From Rhizophagus irregularis (taxonomy: Eukaryota > Glomeromycota > Glomeromycetes > Glomerales > Glomeraceae), in assembly GCF_026210795.1 (NCBI RefSeq), contig NC_089459.1, forward strand, positions 62,001-126,000: a stretch of 64,000 nt of DNA, given 5' to 3'. Shown piece after piece: positions 34,901-45,000 of the stretch. How positions within the stretch are numbered: position 1 is the stretch's first letter; every line of letters starts with the position of its first letter. The notes under the pieces are model-generated. The model worked only from the letters and a program-made list of their open reading frames with translations. It was not told where the DNA came from and did no database searches. The translations under genes were made by a program, and so were the position numbers.

Positions 34901-36412
34901 ATTAATATTTATGCATGAAAATATTTATTATCTTTTATTTAAAAATATTTATTATTTACAATTAGGGATTATCAAAAAGATAAAAAAAGATCAACAAATA
35001 AAGATTATTATCAAAAACATTTTACTTGCTTAACATAATTGTCATCTCTTTTTCATGACGTATTTGAAAACCTTCTTGCAGATGACTTAATTATGGGAAA
35101 AATTAAGATTCTATTGGAATCACATAATGAAAATGTTAAACAGGAAAACAATAGAATTTTTCACCATCAAAATGAATGACAAATTCTTATAGAAACCATT
35201 CTTTATCAGAATTCTATTGATAAATTGCTACAAAAATGGCAAGATATTATTAAAAAAATTTGTAAGGCGATTCCAAAAAAGACAGAAATTCAATGGTTAG
35301 CTAATTGGAGTTCTCACCTTGAAAGTTGTCTTAACAACTATCAATGCTCAGGAAATTGGTATCATGACTTTCTTGATGCGACACTGATGCGACTAATTCA
35401 AATGGTTCTTCAACTCAAAGACTCATTGCATATTTGCTTTTACAAAAAGTAATTAAACTTACATTTAGTAAAACAACATTATTAAATAATTCCCAAAAAC
35501 ATCTTTTGGCAAATGACCATTTAATGCCTGAAAAATTATTGTTTAAAATCAAAAGAAGCTTTAAAATTCTCTTATATCATTGGATAGATTATATATAAGT
35601 TGACCAAAAATGACAATATAACAAGATCACATTCTGAATTTGAAACCATTTGTACTCATCTTAAGATTCTAAATTCAGAACAAGTTGTTTATGAGCAGGA
35701 TGTCCGATCTCAAATAACAAATGTAATTCCAGGGCGTGAATTTCTAGAATTTATATATAAAATGAAATCATTAATATTATTATTATTTGAAAAGCATAAG
35801 GAATTCGGTCCCAATATTCTTCAATATGATATACACAATAGTTTATTATGTAACTAACCATTATTAGAATGTTTTAACGAACTTTTTACTATTTCCAGTC
35901 AGCTAATCTCTATGTATGAACCTATTAACACTGAAAAGCAAGAATTGAAAGATGATGTTAAAAAGTTTCTTTATGAGCGGATTATTTCCATTTATATGAA
36001 AAGTAGACAAAAATCCTGGTGAAGATTTAATGATCTTGTTCCTGAGAAAGGCATCACAAGTCTTCAAGAGAATCTTAAAACTATGCGTAATGATACTTAA
36101 AATTCAAAACTCAAAAATATAACGTCTATAAAGAAATCTAACATTCCAAAAGACCCCATACTTGGATTGACACAACTTCAAATTTAGGCTCAGTTGGATA
36201 TTGATGAAGAATTATTCTCAAAAATATTTCTAGTGAATGAATTACAATGGCTACTTTGGGCATTTGGAGATAATATAAATAATAAAAGGAAAAAGAATTT
36301 AATACCTTTGATTTTGAAACACCTGAAAAAAGGTACTTTTTTCTCCAAAGAAGCTATATCAAAAGGACAAATATTTGCTGTCAGTTATTATTTTTCTAAA
36401 AATTCACAATAA
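31936..36412 (+). pseudogene. P-element-like (THAP9-type) transposase, heavily degraded
   Basis: Plus-strand coding remains start after a TTTAAATAG acceptor. They include an RNase H-like core: SICDGVGENRTNIKSFDWYA, then GEDWFFISDPTH with a following RNN, which is the D-P-x-H-x-x-K-x-x-R-N-N block of P-element transposases, then NEISWRYIKGVYDH. Further on, after a long intron (about 33058-33703), is MLEGLFGTIRELGGN, the C-terminal P-family motif; a second intron is likely at about 34156-34965, followed by a helical C-terminal part ending near 36412. At least six in-frame stops (for example near 32028, 32478, 32566, 32898 and 32956) sit where CAA, CAG, CGA or TGG would fit. The 5' end including any THAP zinc finger is missing, cut by the CACTA-like element ending at 31906. 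Non-functional. Confidence 0.75.
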
Positions 36413-36915
36413 AATTAACAAATAGTGTCCTGTAAATACGTTAAATAATATAATAAAGTAAATTAAACTTATTTTAAAAAAGAAAACAACATTTATAAAA
36501 GTTACAGTGCCCCAATATAAGTAAAAATACTTCACCTATATATAGCTAGCATGAACAAACTTAACTTGTGGGATTAGCTGCTTTTCTATGTACGTGTGTC
36601 AAAAAAATCAGAAAAAAGTAAAATTTTTACACATTTTAATATATACGTTTAATTTGTGTAACAACTTTTTGAGGCATTAATTCTAGCGGTAATGATCAGG
36701 CTGTCACACGTCAAATGACCAAAAACAGGCAAAAAAATGGCTAAAATTGCATAAACTATTTGCAAATTTATATAAACTATTTACAAATAGTATAGGTTAA
36801 TTCGCAAATAACCAAAAACAGCCAAGAATAGTAGCCAAGAATAGCCAAGAATAGCTACTGCTTTTTGCACCATTTTTTTTGCCGATTTTTAGCATTTCGA
36901 CCTGTATGTCATGTG
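36413..36915. other. Intergenic
   Basis: Contains short repeats of AGCCAAGAATAG and ATAAACTATTTGCAAA (36740-36860). No gene. Confidence 0.4.
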
Positions 36916-37159
36916 TAAGGTTGCTTGTCTAAACCTCTTCAAAATCCTACGATTAGTTTCGTCAAAATTTTACTATAGATTTATTATAGTTTCGGCAGAG
37001 TTTCGGCAGTTTCGGCATTTATAATAAGTTTCGGCAGTTTCGCCTTTCTCCAAAGTTTCGCTCATTTTTTAATATAACTTTAATATAGTTTCGGCAGAAT
37101 TTCGCTTTTCGGCAAAACGCCATCTAGCCTAAACCCCTAGGTTTCGGCAAGCAACCTTA
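36916..37159. mobile_element. hAT-type MITE, copy 2 (244 bp)
   Basis: Same ends (TAAGGTTGCTTG) as 25254-25475. The 8-bp flanks agree only at five positions (GTCATGTG and TGTATGTG), so the TSD has decayed or is shifted. Confidence 0.75.
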
Positions 37160-37225
37160 TGTATGTGTAACTTATGAGTTGGCCCCCGTTTATTTATCTA
37201 ACCTCTAGATAGAAATGATTTTTAA

Positions 37226-37233
37226 TCACGTGA
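37226..37233. promoter_or_regulatory. Palindromic E-box TCACGTGA
   Basis: In the context AATCACGTGATTCATCACG. About 1.1 kb upstream of the SAM-domain pseudogene. Confidence 0.35.
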
Positions 37234-37705
37234 TTCATCACGAAATTTTGCATTTAAACAAAGCGAACTTAACAAATATAAATCCAGTTAACCTGAAATT
37301 TTACGGACTCCATGTTTTTTAACATGGCCAACAAATTTTCTTAATTAATCACAACATATTAAGACTAAAAAATTTAACAGTTATTTATAGTTGAAAATTT
37401 ATTATAAAAATACAAAATTTTCAAATAAAAATTACACTATATAATTCATTTTAAATTTAATTAGCTTAAAAATTTTAGGATAAATGTAATTCATTATGAC
37501 GCACAATTCTACTTAATCTATAAAAGGTGATTTATTTATTATGAAAAAAGGTTTACTTAATGGTAAACTTTTCTAACTAATTGCTAATTTTTTACGTAGT
37601 TACTGACTTTTTTTCGGGCACTATACGTTTTCTCTAATTATATAATTTAATAAAAAAGTATGTATGTATGAAAAGTACACCGTATACCATACATTGATCA
37701 GGTAA

Positions 37706-37927
37706 GACGAAAAGTAGTAGAGTAGGACTGGTGTGTTGAGTAGAGTATTGTGATGTTTAGCGGTGTGTAACATAAAGGGTGTGAACTATACTCAAGTGAT
37801 GAATAGACACCCGGCCAAAACGCTGGGCTGAGCTTGGGCCGAGGTGTTTATTTATCACTTGAGTATAATGTCACATCCACGTTATACTCTACTCAACACC
37901 TCCACCATACTCTACTACTATTCGTAT
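37706..37927. mobile_element. Imperfect fold-back sequence
   Basis: Arms of ~85 bp share GTAGTAGAGTA, GTTGAGTAGAGTAT and ACTATACTCAAGTGAT with the complement of the other side, around a G+C-rich centre near 37820. Probably an old MITE. The ORF 37834-38124 crosses it and is not credible. Confidence 0.6.
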
Positions 37928-38208
37928 CACTCACATTGATCACCATACATATATACATAGGAATCCATACAGTACATGTTTCCATCACACCCGTATATAG
38001 GTGTCTATACATAACATCTTTTCTATATAATCTCACTGTATACCCCAGTCAGAATAATTTTCTTATACCATATAGCGATATAGTCATACGAAGTGCCTTC
38101 ACAGCCAATTTTTATGTATTGTAGGCTGGCTTGGTCCCTCTGGGACCCTTCTGGCAATGTTATTTCATAAATAAAGTATTATTTTATCAGATGTATAAGA
38201 GAAATGTG

Positions 38209-38216
38209 TCACGTGA
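38209..38216. promoter_or_regulatory. Palindromic E-box TCACGTGA
   Basis: Lies 143 bp upstream of the ATG of the SAM-domain pseudogene, a plausible promoter position. Confidence 0.45.
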
Positions 38217-38358
38217 AATGATTCAATGCCTGTGTGATATAAAAGCCTATATTAACGCCCAGTAATTTCTTTTCTCGAACAGAAATAAATTTTTATCTCA
38301 CTCTAAAACGTAGGTAACACTATTTTTTATCTGAGCCAAACTACCTATAAAAAGCGCT

Positions 38359-39282
38359 ATGTCTACCTCAACAGCTGAACACGGTTGAGAACTAGGATAC
38401 AGAAGCCCTTATCGATTTTTTGAAAGAGCAAAACCTCAAGCTCAATGACGATGACTTGGAAATACTCTGCAACGAAAAGATTACTGGCCAAGACTTTCTT
38501 GACATGACCAAAGAAAATTTCATAGTTATAGTTTAAAAGGTGGCCCTGCCATGAGACTTGCAAAAGAGGTCCAGACCTTCAAAGAAAAGCTGAAGCGTGC
38601 GTTCTCCTCATACCTTAGCTTAAGTGAAGTGTTGGCGGAATATAGGTATGACTCTGATGGAATAGATTCCATACCGCCCACTTACGAAATTCAGGATGAA
38701 AATAAGATCTTTAAGCGTTGCATGGAAGAGGTTTTGGGCAGGTTGCGTACATATGGAACTTTACAATCTGACAGCTTAGAGGCAATGCGTAATGAGTACG
38801 TTGTGACCCTTCTACATGCTGGCATCCATATCGTCATAGATATAACAAACAAAAACCTTAGCATGAAACCTCAGTATGGAATAATTGGTGAAGAAAGTCG
38901 GGGTCAGGTCAATTATGCAATAAAGGTAATTTAATTTGTTACTTCCGCTTTACTCTAGTTCCAGTCATAATTGGGATAACTTAACACTAACACATCTATG
39001 CAAATCGTGGTTAGGAAGCTGAAGACCTTATCTGTATTACAGAAGATAAACAGCACAAGGTCCCCTAGGCTTTGCACAAAATATCAAACAGCTTCAGAGT
39101 GCATGTGAGACGAACAAGAGGAAGAGAAAGCAGGTGAAGAGGATTTTGATTACCTCTATGGTATCATCACAACAGGTCAGGACTGGCACTTCCTTCTATA
39201 TAGTCCTGGAAAAATATCCAAGGCAAATGATACTGCATACTTGATCGAATTTTCTAGAAAGACCTTGGAACCAAACTCATAG
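38359..39282 (+). pseudogene. SAM domain plus PD-(D/E)XK-like protein, frameshifted
   Basis: G+C is clearly higher than in the flanks. From ATG 38359 the frame breaks at once (TGA at codon 10). A second frame gives a SAM-like domain (LKLNDDDLEILCNEKITGQD, then FLDMTKENF) up to a TAA near 38536. A third frame, open from 38551 to 38934, holds RLAKEVQTFKEKLKRAF and NYAIKVI. An intron follows (donor GTAATTT near 38927, acceptor GGTTAG at 39013), then EDLICITEDKQHKVP and a TAG. Later frames give FAQNIKQLQSAC and DFDYLYGIITTGQDWHFLLY, ending at TAG 39282. The spaced acidic residue and E-D-K-Q pattern resembles a PD-(D/E)XK nuclease-like core known from expanded Glomeromycotina families. At least three frame breaks, so non-functional. 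Confidence 0.65.
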
Positions 39283-39512
39283 TCATACCAATCATTATGT
39301 AATAGCGTGAAAGAGGTTTTGGGCATAATTGTGGGTTTGTTAATGAATAGGGCGTGTGTGGAGGATGAGCTGGAAAGAAAGAGGGTTAGAATAGAGGGGT
39401 ATCGTTCAAAAAAATAATCATGTATAATAATAGCATAGTCTTCATGTATCGCAGGCAAAGTCCTGAACATTTGTATTTATTTTTCGCATGTATTAATAAA
39501 GAGAAAACTTAA

Positions 39513-42500
39513 CCTAGATCAGGGGGTTTAGGCTTCTTATTCTGGACCTGGGGGGTCCAGACCTCTTATCTTAGACCTTGTGGCACAGCTGATCATTATC
39601 AGCCTCATTTGTTTATTTACCACCATTTTTTTTTTTCACACGAAATAAACGTTACGCTTACTCTCTCTCTTATCTGCTCTTTCATTTAGTTTTTTTCTTT
39701 ATATTATTTTTTTCTACACAAATTATTTTTCTTTTTTTTTTATAATAAATATTTTTGTATTACCATTATTTTCATAATAGTGTTTATTAGAACAATAAAA
39801 AATCTTTTTTATCAAAAATTTTAAATCTAATAAATACAAAGTGTTCTTTCTCTAATAATTACACTTTAACACTTACAATAGGTAAGTTTATTCTGGTTTC
39901 TTTGAGTTTTAGATTAAATTATTACGGTATGTATTGTTTGAAACTTTTTTCAACTAAAGTTTGTGATTTTACTAACATGTATGTGCTTTTTGTAGATTTT
40001 CATGGTATAATTTTAGCATTCTGATTAAATTAATTGTACAGGTAAAACGCTAACCAATCAGGTACCTACCCGATTGGTAACTTTTTTTTTGATCGGTCAC
40101 CTGATTTATTCAATAATTAGAAATTGGTGTACACTTCAATCGGGTATCAATCAGGTTAATACCCGATTGATAACTATCGTTCAGTTTAAATTTACCGATT
40201 GATTTCTATTGTTTCAATTAGACTATTGATAAACTATTTTTCTTTAACTAAAATTAAACTATTTTATACTATTGAAATTTACACTACCATTTTTTTTGAA
40301 CATTTATTTTTAAAACTTAAAAAAAAGTTTAAACTATTTCATACTATCTTTAACATTTTCTTCAAACATTTACTTTTGAAACTTTTAAAAAAATTTTTTT
40401 TTTTAGGAAATTGGTTCTGATTTGGATGCCGGAATCCCACAAAAGTTTCAAACATTTTACTTTCGAAACTTTATTAAACTGAAAAAACATTTATTTGAAG
40501 ATATTAATAAACGATTTTTAACATTTTTTTAACATTTTATTGTAGGAAATCGGTTATAACGAATCCCATAGATGAGTTTCGAAAAATAATTTTTCGAAAC
40601 TCACTTTTTTTTAATATTCAATTATAGGGAATCGGTTATAATGAATCCCATAGGTGAGTTTTGAAAAATTCTTTTTCGAAACTCATTTTTTTTTATTATT
40701 CAATTATAGGGAATCGGTTATAACGAATCCCATAGATGAATTTCGAAAAATTCTTTTTCGAAACTATTAAAAAACGTTTTTAACATTTTTTTTCTAATAC
40801 ACTATTATAGGAAATCGGTTACAACGAATCCCATAGGTGAGTTTTGAAAAAATTTTTCAAAACTCTTTTTTTTTAATATACAATTATAGGGAATCAGTTA
40901 TAACGAATCCCATAGGTAAGTTTCGAAAATTATTTTTCAAAACTATTAAAAAAATGTTAACTAACGTTTTTTTATTATTTTATTATAGGGAATCGGTTAT
41001 AACGAATCCCATAGATAAGTTTCGAAAAATATTTTTCGAAACTTTTAAAAAAACGTTAACTAACGTTTTTTTTTAATTCTATTATAGAAAATCGGTATAA
41101 CGAATCCCATAGGTAAGTTTTGAAAAATTATTTTTCAAAACTATTAAAAAAACGTTAACTAACGTTTTTTTAGGGAATCGGTTATAACGAATCTTATAGA
41201 TAAGTTTCGAAAAATATTTTTCGAAACTTATCTATAAGATTCGTTATAACCGATTCCCATAGGTAAGTTTCGAAAAATTATTTTTCAAAACTTTTAAAAA
41301 AATGTTAACTAACGTTTTTTTTAATTCTATTATAGGGAATTGGTATAACGAATCCCATAGGTAAGTTTCAAAAAATATTTTTTCGAAACTATTAAAAAAA
41401 CGTTAACATTTTTTTTTTAATTCTTTTATAGGGAATCGGTATAACGAATCCCATAGAATCCAATAAGTAATAAGTTTCAGAATTTTTTTCGAAACTATTA
41501 AAAAAAATGGTAATAAACGTTTTTTTATTATTCTATTATAGGGAATCGGCTCTGATAGATGTATATACTGGAATCCCATAAGTAAGTTTTAACTTTTGAA
41601 ACTTTTTTTAAAAAACTTTCTTTAATGTTTTTTTATTTTTTTTGTAGGGAATTTGCTCCAACCTGGATACCGGATTTCAGATAAAATTTCAGTATTAGTA
41701 GTATTTCTGATTTTGTATTTTTAATAATTAATAAATTTAAATTATTAAATGTAATTATTGTAAAATATCAAATAAATTTAAATAAAAATGTATGCAATCG
41801 GCAGATTTCTTATTGTTATAAATTTATCAAAAAGTTATTAATCGGTATACTGATATGTCAAATAGTAAATATCCAGTAAATATCCTATTGGTAACTATTA
41901 ATACCTGATTATACTCTATTGAATATCCCGATTGGTACCCGAGTATCCTCCTTTTGCGCCATCTTTTGGCAGCAATCGGGTTTACCGATTGATGAAAATT
42001 TTTAAAAAAATAGGGACCAATCAGGTGGAATTCGGTCACATGATTGGTTCCCAATTTGACATCGTTCAACTAGTGTTGACTTTGGTTGGTATGTTGAAAA
42101 TAAAATTGTTTGAATACTCGTATTTACAAAATTTCAATGGAAATTTGTGAAATATTTTCACTTTAATAAGTAATAATGGTATTTTTTTTAATACAAGGTT
42201 ATTTTGTAAGGAAAGAATAAATAATAATATAATAGATAATTCTTTACCCAGTTGTCAAATATTTGATAAACACTTCTAATATTTGGTTTAGTTTAATTTT
42301 TTGTCATAAAATATTCCAAGAAAAATGCTCATACTTCGTATTTCGTTGTGAAATATTGCTTTAATAAAAAAATTAATTTAAAAATCTCGAAAAATTTCTA
42401 TAAATGTTACGCACGTATTAGCGTATAAGTATTATAAAAAAATTTATGAAAATTTCTAAGATAAAAATGTTACACGCGTATTTATAATGTATATATTATA

Positions 42501-42771
42501 AAAAAAAATTTATGCTGATAAAAATGTTACGCACGTATTAATGTATATATTATAAAAAAATTTATGAAAATTTTTCTAAGATGAATGTTATGGTTGTTAC
42601 GCATGTATACAGTAACATCGTGAAAAATTTTCTAAGATAAATGTTATGTAAAAATAAGTCTTGTCCAATAGATTTCGGTGGCTGATTAAACCAATCATAT
42701 TTAAGGAGGGTCTAGGATAAGAAGCCTGAACCCCAGGGTTCTAGAATAAGAAACCTGAACTGGGGTCTAGG
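39513..42771. mobile_element. Candidate element bounded by ~65-bp inverted repeats, containing array B
   Basis: 39513-39579 and 42706-42771 are inverted copies carrying CTTCTTAT, CTAGACC and GGGGTTCAGGCTTCTTAT-like phrases. Between them lie Y-rich DNA, a block of CGATTGGTAAC/ATCGGGTATC repeats (40040-40200 and 41840-42060) like the arms of the fold-back at 18866, and array B. A CACTAGT reading inward from 42078 could be a CACTA-type end, but no partner is found. Boundaries uncertain. Confidence 0.4.
40540..41665 (+). repeat. Exon-intron array B, about 10 units of 80-110 bp
   Basis: On the plus strand each unit has a 25-26-nt exon-like block (GGAATCGGTTATAACGAATC then CCATAG) and an intron-like block. 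The latter starts GTAAGTTTCG or GTGAGTTT, contains a GTTTCGAAAAA/TTTTTCGAAAC hairpin starting 4 nt into it, a second hairpin around TTAACTAAC (AACGTT/AACGTT), then a T-rich tract ending TATTATAG. No sequence similarity to array A, yet the order of parts is the same. The exon has a stop (TTATAA) in one of three frames, so it is not coding if spliced repeatedly. A ~55-bp local inversion lies at 41170-41270. Confidence 0.65.
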
Positions 42772-43017
42772 ATAAGGAGTTAAGGACGCTCATTAATAAA
42801 ATGGAAAATTTCCGTCATGAGTAACGATCGGCAAAATTTCACGTGATTTTCGATCGTGAAGATTCTTCACGGTTGCACTGCTTTAATTTGCAATTTGTCT
42901 ACAAATTGGAGAAAATTATTATTGGATTTTGGGGAAAGAGAAATATATTTAGGAAAAGTTTTGACTTCGACAAGAGTCTGTTTTAAAGGTTTTTCATATT
43001 CCAAGCATATTCTTTGA
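42772..43017. other. Flank of hAT element
   Basis: Contains TCACGTGA at 42839-42846 and a TTCAC...GTGAA-rich patch. No gene. Confidence 0.4.
42839..42846. promoter_or_regulatory. Palindromic E-box TCACGTGA
   Basis: Context TTTCACGTGATTTT, 171 bp outside the hAT element's left end. Confidence 0.35.
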
Positions 43018-43627
43018 TAGGGTTCCGCAAAATCAAATCAAATCAAATATATGGTCAATTTGTATTTGATTTGATTTCTCGAATCAGATATTTGATTTTA
43101 TTTGATTAGTTTAATTTAAATTTGAATTTGATCAAATTTGATACGTTTAAATTTGAATTTGATTTGATGTTACGTAACTTTTTAGTATATATCTGTGAAT
43201 TTTGGAATCACGACATGATGATTTTAATATTATTTTACGATATATCGACATGTTTTTTACATTTTTTATTAGACATGATTTAGTAAAATTTATTAATCAT
43301 TATATACAATCTTCATACACTAATAAGAGACAAGCCATATTATGCTATAAGTATGAAAAATTTGTCAATAACTTTAAAATTATCTTGTAAAATATTTAAA
43401 ATTTAATAACAAAATAAACACAGCTTTATAACAATATTATACACCTAAATATCTGACAAAAAGTATTAAACCATTATTTAGTAACTACTACTATATCTGC
43501 GAAATTGTCAGGTTACTCTAACTTCCAAGTTAGATGGGTTTTAAATATAGACGATGGGGTTTAAAGTGGAGTTCGAGTCGAAAATTTTTTTTGATCATCT
43601 GATCAATATTACATTGGATTATCATGT

Positions 43628-43906
43628 CACTGGTAAAAAAATGATTTATCCTACACATATCTTACACATATCGGGTACTCAAAATGTAGAAAATCATACA
43701 CAAATAATACACATATCATACACATATCGGGTACTAATATATATATCATACATATATCAGGTACCTGATAGGTATACTATATATATAAGTACCCGATATG
43801 TGTATGATATGTGTATTATTTGTGTATGATTTTCTACATTTTGAGTACCTGATATATGTAAGATATATGTAGGATATGTGTAGGATAGACCATTTTTTTA
43901 CCAGTG
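43628..43906. mobile_element. Fold-back MITE nested in the hAT element
   Basis: A 279-bp palindrome, ends CACTGGTAAAAAAATG on both sides (complement), with a 3-bp TSD, TGT (43625-43627 and 43907-43909). The arms hold CATACACATATCGGGTAC repeats. The CACT start and 3-bp TSD suggest a CACTA relative. Confidence 0.85.
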
Positions 43907-44129
43907 TGTAGTACGGTTTTTGTGAAACTTAATTACGACAATCTAATTCCAAAAATCCGTGGATATGCTTTCCTTTTTTAAAAATTAAAAAAGGTTTTCT
44001 TCTATATGACTATTAGCGTCAAATAAAATTCACCAAATTAATACCGATTTCTCGAATAAAGCAGTTGTTATTAAACATAATGGGAAATTTCTTGAATTTA
44101 ATCAGATAAAGCTTTTTGCTAAATGAGCC

Positions 44130-44795
44130 TGAACAAATGGAAAGGTAATTCAATTCGTTCCTTTTTTTCATTTTTTTTTACTTCAGGGACATCATTAACG
44201 CTTCCTTTTTCTTTTACTTTAGCGAACCCAGATGAACAGACAAAGCCGAACAATTGGGATCTTGAACGAAATGTAGTGACTGGTGAGTCATTTCGTTCTT
44301 TTTTTTTCTTTTAACTTATTTTTTTTAAAATTTCTTTTTTTCTTTTTTTCAGGAACAGAACTTGGGTGAACGGACGAAGCCGAATGAACTGGGATCTTGA
44401 ATGAAATTCTGGTAAGTTATTTTGTTCTTTTTTCATTCATTTTTTGATTTTTATACTTTCAGAAAACGTAATTAACATTTCCCTTCTCTTTTTAGCAACT
44501 CTGAACGAACAGACGAGTAGACGACTTGGATCTTAAATGAACGAAACGTGGTAGGTTATTTCGTTCTTTTTTTTTATCTTTATACTTTCTGGAAATGTAA
44601 TTAACGTTTCCCTACTCTTTTTAGAGAACAGATGAGTGAGACGGCCTGGATCTTAAACGAACGAAACGTGGTAGGTTATTTCGTTCTTTTTTTTTTATCT
44701 TTATCCTTTCTGGAAATGTAATTAATGTTTCCCTCCTCTTTTTAGCAATCCTGGACGAACAGACAACCTGGATCTTGAAGGAAATATTGCATTTC
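44130..44795 (+). repeat. Exon-intron array C, 5 units, inside the hAT element
   Basis: Exon-like blocks (GAACAGAC, then CTTGGATCTTGAACGAA and related) alternate with intron-like blocks. The latter start GTAATT, GTGAGT, GTAAGT or GTAGGT and end TTTTTCAG or CTCTTTTTAG after long T tracts. In the two best units (44540-44760) GAACGAAA pairs with TTTCGTTC across the splice site, so GTAGGT lies in the loop, and GGAAATGT pairs with AACGTTTCC around AATTAAC, a branch-like site. The first unit could follow MSLNKWK (44123), but exon frames are not kept (stops at several places), so the conserved part is the splice grammar, not the peptide. Confidence 0.65.
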
Positions 44796-45000
44796 GTTTA
44801 TTTCTTAATTATGTTACTCTTTTTTTATTGTATAATTTATTTTGATTTTTGTTTAAATTGATGTATTATGGCATGTATTACATTTTTGTTTTTAGTATAA
44901 CCTGAAAAATTAAATTAAATAAAATTGTTAAACACGTTTTTAATATCGCAAAATGTGAATTTTTATTTATTTATGTAAAATACTTAGAATTACTTAGATT

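Noticed and set aside
33058-34965. Non-coding blocks at 33.06-33.70 and 34.16-34.97 kb considered as SINEs or structured RNAs
   Set aside because: No box A/B promoter or tRNA fold could be made out; donor and acceptor sequences fit long introns of the transposase gene.
37834-38124. 96-residue plus-strand ORF
   Set aside because: Overlaps one arm of a fold-back sequence and consists of low-complexity hydrophobic residues.
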